Positions 52,729 to 63,144 of a stretch of 64,000 nt of DNA are shown in pieces (within the stretch, counting starts at the first letter, position 1; the number at the start of each line of letters is the position of its first letter). The notes below the pieces were generated by a model. It was not told the DNA's origin and made no database searches. It worked only from the letters and a program-made list of their open reading frames with translations. The translations under genes and the position numbers were made by a program. This stretch comes from Coriaria nepalensis. Its lineage: Eukaryota > Streptophyta > Magnoliopsida > Cucurbitales > Coriariaceae. The stretch spans positions 8,052,501 through 8,116,500 of the forward strand of contig CP114495.1 of NCBI GenBank assembly GCA_027186245.1. The letters are read 5' to 3'.

Positions 52729-53442
52729 CAGAAGTGCGACCAGCCTCGCAGCTTTTACGAACCGTCTCGGACCATTGCGTGACAACCAGACTCGCTTCCA
52801 AGGCAGTAGCTTCCTCCTCGACCTCATAGTCCGCAACAAATCCACCGAATTGTCTGACAGCGACATATGTTGATTTCCATTTTGCGCATGGAGGCCTTGA
52901 GCTGAGGGTGGGTTTGGTTGGTTTTGTTTTGGTACATAGAAACTTATTACAGCAAATGAGGATTCACATATCGGTCCATTAATTGGTGCGTTTTGGGTTA
53001 TTACGAGTGCAGTCATTTCTACTTTTTGCTTAGCATTGTTCTTTCCTTGAATGTAGTCAAATAGCCTGTGAAAGTAAATCTTATTTTTATTTTATTGCGT
53101 TTTGACACTTTTTTTATTTTATTTTTCACATGAGAAAAAGATTAATTAATTAAAAAAGCAAGAACAGATAAAATCTTACTGCAAGAACCCAGTTCGGGTG
53201 GCATCAACAAGAGAGATATCTTGAATGGGAGAGGTTGACATCCAGACGGTAGAGTTATAGCGGCGGATTTCAAATCCGTTACCGCCATGAGCGACGGTGA
53301 AGGTAGGGCACTCTATGCGGTTGCAACTAGGAGGAAATATACCGCGCCGTTTTTTATTGCGGTCTCTGATTTGGACCAGAGACTTATGTGTTAATTTGAG
53401 AGGAGGCTTAAGAGTAGTGAGAACTTGAACATGTATTGACAT
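52729..53442 (-). pseudogene. Broken SOUL-family heme-binding protein gene
   Basis: Exon 1 (53442-53180) and exon 2 (53065-52729) join in frame and match plant SOUL proteins, soluble heme/tetrapyrrole-binding proteins. Visible are R-I-E-C-P-x-F-T-V, N-G-F-E-I-R-R-Y-N-S-T-V-W-M-S-T-S-P-I-Q-D-I-S, A-T-R-T-G-F-L-Q-L-F-D-Y-I-Q-G-K-N, V-E-M-T-A, and S-F-Y-V-P-K-x-N-Q. Defects: after G-L-H-A-Q the frame is lost near 52885; a one-base change in an A-run restores W-K-S-T-Y-V-A-V-R-Q-F-G-G-F-V in the next frame. The terminal Y-T-V-A-Q-Y-N-S-P-F-E exon is not found downstream, although a donor GTATGT follows exon 2. The usual N-terminal signal peptide is replaced by a basic stretch. The P of M-T-A-P-V is Leu. 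A sequencing error could explain the frameshift alone but not all of these. Confidence 0.85.
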
Positions 53443-53449
53443 GTTTTTT

Positions 53450-54990
53450 AAATAGAGTTATGATGAAGAAATTAAGAGAAGAAAAAATAGGTAGAAAGGT
53501 TTCTTAATTTTGTAGTAGTAGGAGAAAAATGAAAGGTTTATTTTGTCCCATGTTCTTTGTGTATGAATCGAAAGGCTCAGGTGGGTACACGTTGTGGAAG
53601 GAATTGCGAGCCGAGTGAAGTGTGTGTGGGTGTGCGAGTGGACCCGGGCCAGTGGGCCGAAGCAGGTGCTGAGATACGAGAGAGTAGTGGTAGGGTGTAC
53701 CTACAAAGAGGAAGGAAAAGATTACTTGTGGTAATTGGACTGGTAGTGCTTATCTGGACATTAGAGGTTGTTGTGGGCCTGTTGGGCTCCTTGAAAATGG
53801 AGAGCTGGAATGAGCTGGAGTAGGCCTGGGCCTGCTTTGATTTTTTAATCCTTGTCCCATTGAACTCCCTGTGATTTTGGAAGACGGATCGAATCTCGAA
53901 CACTTTTCCTCCGACGTGACGCCGCTTGAGAGTGCCTTAGCTTCAGCCTCCTTCGAGGCGGCGACAGGTTTGAAATTCCCCTCTACGTCTCTTTTGTGTG
54001 AATTTCTCTTGTATAAGCCACCAAAACTAGATTATTACCGTCAAATTTGTTCACCCTAGTTTCTTCTTTCGAACTTTTTTTTTTTCATTTTTATTTTTTA
54101 TTATCCCTTTTTCCTGATATATGCGTTTACATCTTCAATTTGGAAACTTTCTCAAACCGGTTCTTCAAAGGGATGAAAAGTTGGTCAGGAAAATCGAATT
54201 GAAAAAATTACTTGTATCTTATACGGAACCAAATGAATTTTTATACATAAAAACCTGTATCTTATATCCTAACATCAATTTTTTTTTAATTATTATTATG
54301 AGAATTGATTTTAAAAATTAAAAAAAAAAAATTTGTTGTTAACAAAGCCATAATCTTTGCATTGCATTTTTCACTATTTTTTTTTACTTGTTTTCACTAT
54401 CTCACTTGTTGTTAACAAAGCCATAGTTAAGACAGTTTAATTATGAAACGACAGTTTTGAGTTTAAAATGGGACAGTTTTAAACGTACAAAATCAAAATC
54501 TCAATTTCATTAAACATCGTGATCATATTAATATGGGCTTTGGATATGAATTTTGCCCAATAACCATGATGAAAAAGTATGAGCTGATCAGTTGTTGGGC
54601 TGTTTTAAGGCTGCCCAGTTTTGTTTAACTGAAGGCAGTCTTGTCAGCCACATCTGGATATGATATTGCCTTACTCATCTGACTTCCTTACATAGAAATT
54701 AGAATGGCCGTGAAAAATCGAAAGTTTCTCATGGTTTATACAAACGGAACTATTCTGCAATCATTACAGAATAATGCCGTAAATTTGACTCGTGCCAGAA
54801 TTCCTAGTGAAAAAACAATGATATTCTACTACTTTTATTATTTGTTTTATGAAAAAAATGATTAACTAAATGAATTGAACAACACTACAACTCTTTACAA
54901 AGAATAAGGCAAAAAGAAGATTTCAATACTATACTATATGTTTCTTCTGTTTTTCACATAAAAAGGAAAAAACATCAGACTCATCTATGT
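53450..54990. other. Intergenic between SOUL remnant and CYSTM gene
   Basis: A GC-richer block (53560-54000) contains overlapping open frames on both strands without recognisable domains. A direct repeat TTGTTGTTAACAAAGCCATA occurs at about 54334 and 54408. No gene is supported. Confidence 0.45.
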
Positions 54991-54996
54991 ATCCAT

Positions 54997-55500
54997 TTAG
55001 AAACAGCAACAGCAGCAATCTAGAAGCCCACAACAGCACAACCCAGTACAACTGCAAGATTAAAGACAATAACAAGCATTTATCTACTTAGTTTGTGAAT
55101 AAGATATATATATATATATATATATATACGTATATAACATATGGTACAATATGTATGAATATACTTACAATCCTCTCCAGAAACCATCACCCTTGGTTTG
55201 TGTTCTTCCTTCGTGTTTAGGGCCAACATCGACATCATCCCTCTTCGGATACCCAATTGGCGGTGGGGCTGCCACATAGACACTCGGACTAGTACTGTAC
55301 ATCTTTGCTTGTTCCGGTGGCAGATAAGATTGAGGAGGTGGTGCTGCTGAATAAGTCGCTGCACAAATGCAATTATTCAAACACATCATTAAATAAAATA
55401 ATAATAATAATAATACCAATAATTAGGGAAAATATCTTGTCTTCCATATGTACATTTGATCCTTACCAGGAGCTTGATGATAATTATGATAATGACTCAT
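54997..55500 (-). CDS. CYSTM (cysteine-rich transmembrane module) stress peptide
   Basis: Three exons, 55500-55467, 55358-55169 and 55051-54997, give 92 residues. Splice sites are GT-AG, and the phases are 1 and 2 nt into a codon. The N-terminal half is Tyr/Pro/Ala-rich (M-S-H-Y-H-N-Y-H, A-A-P-P-P, A-A-P-P-P-I-G-Y-P). The C-terminus is the diagnostic module: T-K-G-D-G-F-W-R-G-F-C, then L-C-C-C, D-C-C-C-C-C-F and stop. CYSTM proteins are small tail-anchored or membrane-associated peptides found across eukaryotes and often linked in plants to stress tolerance; the Cys cluster may be lipid-modified or bind metal. Possible control sites upstream on its strand are CCACGTCA at about 55775 and GGTCAA (a W-box complement) at about 55789. 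No defect is seen. Confidence 0.92.
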
Positions 55501-58101
55501 GTTTAACAAGTATATAGCAAATGGCAGAAAGATTTCTAAAATGAAGAAGATATGAAAATTTATATGTATAAGAAAAGAGGATGAGGTATATTTAATCTAT
55601 AAGTATATGAAATTTCATGGAAGATATGATATGAAATTAGAAAGAAGGCTGCGACGCGTTTGATTGAGATGGATTACTTAACACGATAACTTACGTAAAT
55701 AGACAAGAGAGATTATTAGTCCATAACATATTTGGCATGTTTCTATTCAGAAGTCTAAGAAGATGACGTTATATGCCACGTCAGCTAATGGTCAAACACG
55801 TTAACCAATTTGGAAACTAGTACTTGGTTTTTGCCATGGCTTTCGTTTTGCAAACTTCAGTTGGGATAAATATTATCTAAAGCATACGCGTCTTCAATCT
55901 GTTTCAAACACAACTTCTCCAAAACCTAGTTTGATCGTTGTATGTAGCAGAACCTATACCGTAAAAGAAACATAGATAACCTAGAGATTACCCCGAACAG
56001 CTTAGACTCGGTTAACCAATCAATACAAATGAGTCTTGTGAACATGTAAATCATGATGCTATATAATGTTTTTCTTTTCAGCGGTGAAAACACAGTCATA
56101 CACATACCCGAGTTTGGTGAAAAAGGAGTGACGCAAGCAAAGTAGGGATGTCAGAGCTAGTTACTGCTCCGGGGAAAGAGACTTAAATGTTCGGGGTGGT
56201 AAGGAGAAATCGAAGCTAGAATTGCCTAGAATAATTTTAAAGAATTGAAAGAGGATTCTCTTCCAAATTTGAGATTTTATCTTAAAATTAATTGATTATA
56301 AAAATAGTTAATTTATTTTTTATATATTAATTTAATAAGTGTTTTTATTTAGATATAAAATATAATATTTTCAATATGCCTTTTTATATGTAATATTATT
56401 TTGAGTCTATACATGAAAATTTTTATATAGGTGATGTGGAGTACGTGTGACGGTTAATCCAATCACGTATTTGCCTTAGCTTTAATACCATGTTTAATTT
56501 TTAGAGTCCACACATCACTTAGAGAGAAAATATCTGGTTGGTTTATAACTAAAGAGTTCTCTATTTCTCTACAAGGCATTTTAGAAAAAAAAATAATAGT
56601 TGAACTCTAAAAATTTAATATGATATCAAAATCAGACCCATTAAATTTATTCACACTCCATTTCGTAAAGTGTCTATTATGTATTGTGCCACTTTTTGGT
56701 ACGTAGGTGAAAGTCAAAGATGAGAAGGATAGTTTGTTGAAAACTTTAATAAAAATGGTAAAAGAAGACATCTTAGATCTTAATGTTGATGTCGCGAAAA
56801 TCTACCAATACATAACTTAAAAATTGATAGAAATTTAAATATGTTTTTGAGGAATTTATCTTGGAAAAGATTTTAATAATGAATGCAGACATCATATATG
56901 TCTAAGGAAAGAAATATATTGATTTCCAGAGACATCAGAAAGAAAATGATAAGTATCGAACGGACCGAAAGAGTTTGTTATTGATGATGTATTTTACTTT
57001 CCACCGAGCCTTATATATATATGTAAATTTATAGTGGTTTTGATTCTTATGTTCAAAACCAACTTCCCACGAAATGGGCCACGCTCTACCTTTCTAAGAG
57101 GGAAGTTTGTATATGATTCAAAGGAGTGTTGACCGAGAATGATCCCTCCAAAGAATAAAAAAAAAAAGGTAATCTGAAAGTTATTAACTATAAAATAAAA
57201 AAGTAACATATTAACTAATATCAAACTAAATTTAAAGAATTTTATAAAGAATTGCATGTCACCGATATGAGAGGAGATAGTAGTTTCCAACCCAATATTA
57301 AATGTTCTCACCTGGCCTCCAACCATTAAATGTACTATGTCTTTACCTAAGACCCCTTAATAGGAATTAAAGAAAAAACTTACCTTAAAAAAAAGAAAAA
57401 GAAAAAAGAAAATGTGAATTAATAAAAAAGATGGAAAACCCGAGTCCCCCAACTATGCCCAACAAATCATAAGGAAAAAGGAAATGGAGATGGGGAAAGA
57501 TCCCTAGGACAAAAAACCCATTAGAAAGAAAATACCTCCAACATGCTCCTACCAAATCTTCTTTGTTTTCTTCTCTCATTGCTCTTTACCTTTGTACATC
57601 TTTCTCCTTCCTAATCGCTCTTTTAAACTCTTCCTCTCACTTTATGTTTAAGAAAATTATATAAAAATCATCATGAATCCTAAATTAAATCGAAATAGAA
57701 TTTATGATAGGTCTATTTTGTGGTATTAATTCAATGTATACCATAATCTAAGATAACTAAGACCTAGGTCTTATAGACTTTTAAATTTTGGGGGCCTCAA
57801 GTTTTTATTTATTTTATTATTTTTTAGTTAAGTGTTTTTTAAAAAAAAATTAAAAAAAATAAGAGTATAGTTGTTTATGGGAATGAAGACTAAAAATTGG
57901 ATGAGATTTTGTAGTAACTAAAATCTTTTGAGCCGACCCTAGGTGAAACCGTGAAAGAAAGTATTATCAGAGGTCTGCTACAGAAAACAAAATACGTACA
58001 GATATAAGAGTAACTTGATTATGTTAAAAAACTTTTATTTCATTACTCACTTAGAGATAAAGTATTGCAGGAAGTAACATTTCAAGGAGCTTAAAGATAA
58101 A
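55501..58101. other. Intergenic with dispersed repeat, no gene seen
   Basis: Apart from the repeat at 56250-56720, this stretch shows no gene. A poly-purine tract lies at about 57385-57415. The open frames at 56994-57326 and 57385-57579 (minus) show no domain. Confidence 0.45.
56250..56720. repeat. Composite dispersed repeat
   Basis: The left part (about 56340-56515) matches the repeat near 20930-21120. The right part (about 56500-56705) contains reverse-complement pieces of the 18.4-20.4 kb array: CTGGTTGGTTTATAA, then AGAG(T)TCTCTATTTCTCTACAAGGC, AGTTGAACTCTAAAAATTTAATATGATATCA and TTGTGCCACTTTTTGG. It therefore joins the two repeat families seen near 20 kb. Confidence 0.7.
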
Positions 58102-58444
58102 CTAGCAATTCCAGAAGCAATAGCAAGCATAGACGACGTTAGGTGGGGACGTTTTGGCAATGCAACCATGGCCCATGTCGTCGTGTTTTAACCAACACTT
58201 CTTCTCACAATCTGCAAGATCACATCCATTTGGGTATAACTCCTCTTGGCACCGTTTTACCGCGTTCGCTTCCTTCGGCACCATCACGACAACTACAAAT
58301 ACAACGATCCAAACAACACAAAACAGGCATTAATTAATCGCTACTACTTCGTGAATGTATGTACTTGTAGTGTTGAAAGACAAACTAACTACCTGATAAA
58401 AGAAGTGCAAGGATAAAGAAAGGGGAGAGACAAAACTTAGCCAT
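58102..58444 (-). CDS. Defensin-like (DEFL) secreted peptide
   Basis: Exon 1 (58444-58393) encodes most of a signal peptide (M-A-K-F-C-L-S-P-F-F-I-L-A-L-L-L-S). A 100-bp intron then separates it from exon 2 (58292-58102), giving 80 residues. An intron near the end of the signal peptide is the standard layout of plant DEFL/LCR genes. The mature part has eight cysteines in cysteine-stabilised alpha-beta order: C, C-x4-C-x3-C in the middle (G-C-D-L-A-D-C-E-K-K-C), then G-C, A-C-Y-C and a terminal C. Such peptides are secreted and act in defence or in cell-cell signalling, often in reproductive tissue; which applies here cannot be told. The intron contains a copy of the 5' leader. No disruption is seen. 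Confidence 0.9.
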
Positions 58445-58533
58445 CGCTACTACTTTGTGAATGTATGTACTGATCTTTATTTGCAAGTAATATTAGTATG
58501 AAGACAATGCAATGTTATTGAGTAGTTTTCTGG

Positions 58534-58541
58534 TATATATA
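58534..58541 (-). promoter_or_regulatory. TATA box of the defensin-like gene
   Basis: Reads CTATATATA on the minus strand, about 90 bp upstream of the ATG at 58444. Confidence 0.6.
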
Positions 58542-58544
58542 GAC

Positions 58545-59700
58545 GCAATAATAGAAAAAAAAATAATTCTAATTGAATGCATTATCAATTTATATTAAAT
58601 ATAAATCCATAAATGTTGATATTGCTATCAATGCCTTGAAATCTCCTTTTTAATGCATGAATTTGAATCGCAATCTTTTTTCCTAATAACTTGAAAGGCA
58701 ATAATGGTTGAATAAGATGCGTCGAAAAATATCATACCCTTAATTGGTAACTACATACCTGTTTTCATGTTCAACAATTTTCTATTTATGTCATGGATGT
58801 TAATGGTAAGTAACAAATCCAGAAAAATTGTCTTACAATGTGATAAGACAAAACATAGGATAAATTTTACAAGAATAAAAGGATTTGAATAAAATAAAGT
58901 AAAAAAAAAAATCATATAAAAACGTCAAGTAAATTAACTTACGGATTAAAATATGTAATGAACAAAATTTATAGGTTTATTTTACATTACGGGTAAAGTT
59001 ATAATATTCAGTAACAAAAAATTTGTGATGTATATTACAAGTTTTTATTTTCGAAATCATAAATTAAATTTTTTTTTTTAACGAATTATAACCTTTAGGT
59101 TACGAATGAAATTGAACAATTTGAAAATTGAAATAAAAAATAAAAGGGTAATAGTATATGAACTACCCAGATAACTTAGGTGAGGTACCATCCATCTACA
59201 TCAAGGTTAGAAATTAGTGGTGTAAATAGATACCTTATTTAAGTTTTATTTATAATATATATATATATATTTTAAGATATTAATTATATTTTTGATGCAT
59301 CATATGTTAATTTTAATTGTCATAAAACTTTGATCATTTTTATACGTTATATTTCTAAATTTGAATGGATAGAATATTTTGAAAATTTTAAGAATGAAAT
59401 TAAATTATTTAAAAATATAGATAAAAATAAATAAATAAATAATAAAAACTCACTAAAAATTGTGATACTCACATGTCCATCCCATACTGGTATAATGAAA
59501 TCCAACGGTTCAGATTTAATCACCGCATCGGACCATTACATCAGATATGAAGCTAATACTATAATATGATAGAAATCAATATATTACTATTTGCAGTTGA
59601 CCAAAATATTAGTTTTTTCGCTGTCATATCCCTATTGTAAAGAAATATATAAGTTTGCCTTTCGCACAAGCTAGCCATAAACTGTACGTAACATATATAT
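58545..59700. other. Intergenic, no gene seen
   Basis: AT-rich DNA separating two genes transcribed divergently (defensin-like leftward, acidic protein rightward). A (TA)n tract lies at about 59256-59270. Confidence 0.5.
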
Positions 59701-59705
59701 AATAA

Positions 59706-59719
59706 GCATGCATATAAAA
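59706..59719 (+). promoter_or_regulatory. RY-like CATGCA plus TATA box of the acidic protein gene
   Basis: GCATGCATATAAAA holds a CATGCA RY core, the site of B3 factors in seed-expressed genes, overlapping a TATATAAAA-like TATA element. It lies about 80 bp before the ATG at 59795. The functional reading is inferred. Confidence 0.45.
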
Positions 59720-59794
59720 ATGAATCAATTTGTCAAATTAATGAACTATAATACTATTTGATCAACAATTCAAAATAGACGGCATTATTCGACA

Positions 59795-60206
59795 ATGGGA
59801 GCTCTTCTATCATCGATATGTCTTTGTAATGGAGAAGATATCCAAAATCGAAGCCTTTCCCGATCCAGAACAAGCCCTCCAGATTATGATCAAGATTATA
59901 GAAATAGAGACTATAATTACGACTATGATCAGCAAGAAGGTTATCCGAATGATACAAGTTTAAATTATAGCATGACAGATGATCGTGGAATGGTTGTACT
60001 GGGCGCATCCACATCTAACTTTTCCGATGCACCATGTGATGACGATCAAGCCGGATTGAATAAAGGAGGGAATGGAAGTGGAACCTATTTCTATTATGAT
60101 GATAATGATCAGGGCGGTGACTCTGATGGCGGTGGCAGAGATGACTGTGGTGAAGATGGTTTTAGCGGCGGCTATGTTGATGGCGAAGTTTCTATCAATG
60201 ATTATC

Positions 60207-60211
<5 letters not shown>
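59795..60211 (+). CDS. Acidic Gly/Asp-rich protein of unknown function, likely N-myristoylated
   Basis: A single open exon of 138 residues starts M-G-A-L-L-S-S-I-C-L-C. Gly2 with Ser6 fits the N-myristoylation consensus, and Cys9 and Cys11 are placed for palmitoylation, suggesting membrane anchoring (inference). The next part is rich in Asp, Tyr, Asn and Arg (D-Y-D-Q-D-Y-R-N-R-D-Y-N-Y-D-Y-D at about residues 30-45). The C-terminal third is Gly/Asp-rich and highly acidic (D-D-N-D-Q-G-G-D-S-D-G-G-G at about 101-113). No catalytic motif or known domain is recognised, and the body looks disordered. A TATA box lies about 80 bp upstream. A 24-base T-run follows the stop closely. Codon usage and the clean frame favour a real gene, but it could be lineage-specific. 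Tandem MGxxxS-type small plant proteins are the nearest analogy I can offer. Confidence 0.65.
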
Positions 60212-60242
<31 letters not shown>

Positions 60243-63140
60243 AGAAAAAGGGGAATGATTATCAATAGCTAATATTTATATGAAGCTATATGTTAACTTC
60301 ATCTTTTTGTTAAATCATGACTTTGTTAATGTAAATTAATGGATGAAGATCAGTGAAGAATTGAAAGGGTACTTGATTTTGACTATATTAAAATCCTTAA
60401 GCACTGGAAGATGCGGGCTTAATTTCCAGCCAATTATATAATGACATTTTTTTTTTATAAAAAAATTTAAGCAATATGAAATTAATTGTTATAAGTAGAA
60501 TATATAAATGTAGAGGATATATTCGTTGGAATATGTTCCGGCTTTGACCATTTTTGTTGAATAGAGTAAATTAGACCATCTCTATTATGATCATGTTATT
60601 AAATTTAAGTTACTCAAACTTATAAAACACTATCTACAATTTTTTAAATTGAGCCCCTTTTTTATTGACTCGACACATCTATTTAATATCGGTTTGATTT
60701 TTTTAAGGCAAAGTGTAGTTATAAGAATGTATTCCATGGTATGAAGAAGAATTTGTTATCAATTATGTCACATTTGATATCTTAGGATATAATTATGTGG
60801 TGTTTCGAATGATTGAGATTGAATATTTATATTTGTATAAGTAATTTATGGCGTTTATTGCCACCTTATTAATTTTTGTGAAATTTCATATACTTTTAGG
60901 TGTGATTTATCTTTGGTTGAATTTGACAAGACCAAAATATTATGTTGGCCAATATTGGCTGAATTTGATCTTTAACTAGCTGAAACTTACATTTAATCGG
61001 TCGGTCAACCAATACGTTAGTAGATATGTCGAAAAAAAAAATAGAATAATATAAATTAGTTTTAATCATTTCGTCAATTTAGAAATCAGATTTATTTTAT
61101 TTTAATAGTGTAAAATTTACTTTAACTTTCTGGTATGATCGTATTCATTATTACAATTTCCACGATCAATTCTCGAAAGCCTACTAATAATAAATGTAAT
61201 AATTTTTTAAGTTGTGCGTGGTCAGATTTTTTGAACATTAACAAATTGACACATCGAATGAGACTCAGTTTACTTGTCAAAAAACATTCGTCAAAAATTC
61301 CTTAGCCATACGAAAGTAAAATAATAATAATTTTTTAAATAGTACATCGGAAAATGTCAATTCTTATATCATTTTCAAAATTTAAGTTAATCAAACAATG
61401 ATTTGATTAAGAAATTAATTAAAATCGAATTTTCTTTCTCATTTGATATTCAACCAAATAAATAGAATTCAATTATTATTTTTATTCTCATTCAATTTTC
61501 ATTTTATTTTATTTAAAAAATTGAACCAAATATATTATAAATAAACTCTATTTTACTCTAATAAAATTAAGAATGAGATAAAAAAATCAATATAATGTAT
61601 ATTATTATTTTATTTTATAAAACGCACCCACGCAATTTGTCATATGATATATATTTTAAGATTTATGGATTTATTAAAAAAAAAAAAAAAAGGGTTTCTT
61701 TCTTCTTTCCTTTTTCTCATTTAAGTGATCGTTTATTTGACTTTAAATGAAAGTGTTAATTTGGTTTCCTTTCTTCTTTCTTTCTTGATTGACATCAATT
61801 TCAAACGTTCTTTTTTGAGTATGTTATATTGCATTATTTTGTTAAAAAATATGAATAAATAAATTATAAAATTTCACTTATTAAAAAAAATTTATTCGAT
61901 TATAATAATAAATCTAAGTCGGTCAGAATCTATATGACAAAATTCATATATTAATTAATTTAAAAACTCAATGGCGTTTATTGTAGTCAAAATACACATG
62001 TTCAATCACTTTGCTTAAAGTTCAGGGGCCATGACAAATAATTTCATTCGTTGCTTCAAAGATTATGATCAAGAAAAGAATCAAATAATCTCAATATTTT
62101 TTTGTGGGTTGAAGACATGATGTAATTATTATGTGATGGGACACATTTGGTTGACTGACTCATTATCCACTTAACTTGGATAATAAATATTGTAAGAGAT
62201 TATTGAGATCTTAAACCTCCATGGCACCATGTGCACTAAAACCTTCCTTTGCTGGTCAAAATGCATTTATCTCACGAATCTCATTCTCAATAATAAATTT
62301 ATAAAAAGATTTTTTTGGATGGATTTACGGTAAATTAAATTATCTTAATTATATATATAAATATTTTATTTATATATATTAAATAATTAAAAAAAATGTA
62401 ATTCGTATTTGATATATATATATATATATATAAATAAAATATAGATATATAATTTTAATTACAAATATTCAATTATCTCATGATATTGAAATTAATTAAT
62501 ATGCTAATTCAAAGTTGTAAAATTCATGACATATTATCCAATCAAATGGGGTTTTTTTTTTTTTTTTTTTTTTTTTTTGCATTTTGAGATGTAAGTAACG
62601 ATTTTTGGAAGGGGACAAGAGTGTTTACATTTCTGTCTCCTGCTTCTTAGTTCTAGAGAAGAAGGTTACCAGATTTCAATGATCTTAAATAAACAGATTT
62701 CAACGCATAAAACTCGTCTTTTTCTTGAATTTTTGTTGAAGACCCGAATGTTACTTTTTATTTTTCAAATAGAAAGAACAGAGTCGCCATTGACGAAATC
62801 TCTTCGAAGCTTTCATGCGAGCAGAAATATTGAAAGCTTATGGATATAAATATTAAAAGAGAGAAAAAGAAAAGAATAAGTTTAGGAAAATCAAAATGGT
62901 AAAAATGGATCCAACACAACTACTCGTTCAAACACATTAAACATTTGATGGTGGTGATTCGGAGGAAAAATCAAAAATCAAAGATATTAAGCGTATGAAA
63001 AATAAAAAATTCACCGCTCAAGAATCCGACTGGACTACCCACAAAACCAAATTCAAACCACAAACTAGATCGAGACGTTACCGTTAAAACCAATACTAAA
63101 ATTAGAAAATATTATCGCTTAGAGTACTGTACTTAGCTTA
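60212..63140. other. Intergenic, no gene seen
   Basis: AT-rich sequence with T-runs at about 60212-60235 and 62551-62578 and a (TA)n at about 62415-62432. A short AGAGTCGCCATTGA stretch near 62780 recalls a widespread plant repeat, but the surrounding sequence is too diverged to name. Confidence 0.45.
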
Positions 63141-63144
63141 TCAT

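Noticed and set aside
53557..53903. Two overlapping open frames on opposite strands upstream of the SOUL remnant
   Set aside because: No domain is recognised in either frame, and the sequence looks like GC-rich promoter or leader DNA.
55165..55419. Unspliced reading of the CYSTM middle exon ending G-L-stop
   Set aside because: Splicing at GTAAGT (55168) to the exon at 55051 restores the full cysteine-rich module, which explains the family similarity better.
62760..63000. AGAGTCGCCATTGA stretch, similar to a common plant LTR-associated motif
   Set aside because: Only a short match; the surrounding sequence does not follow the known repeat well enough to call it.
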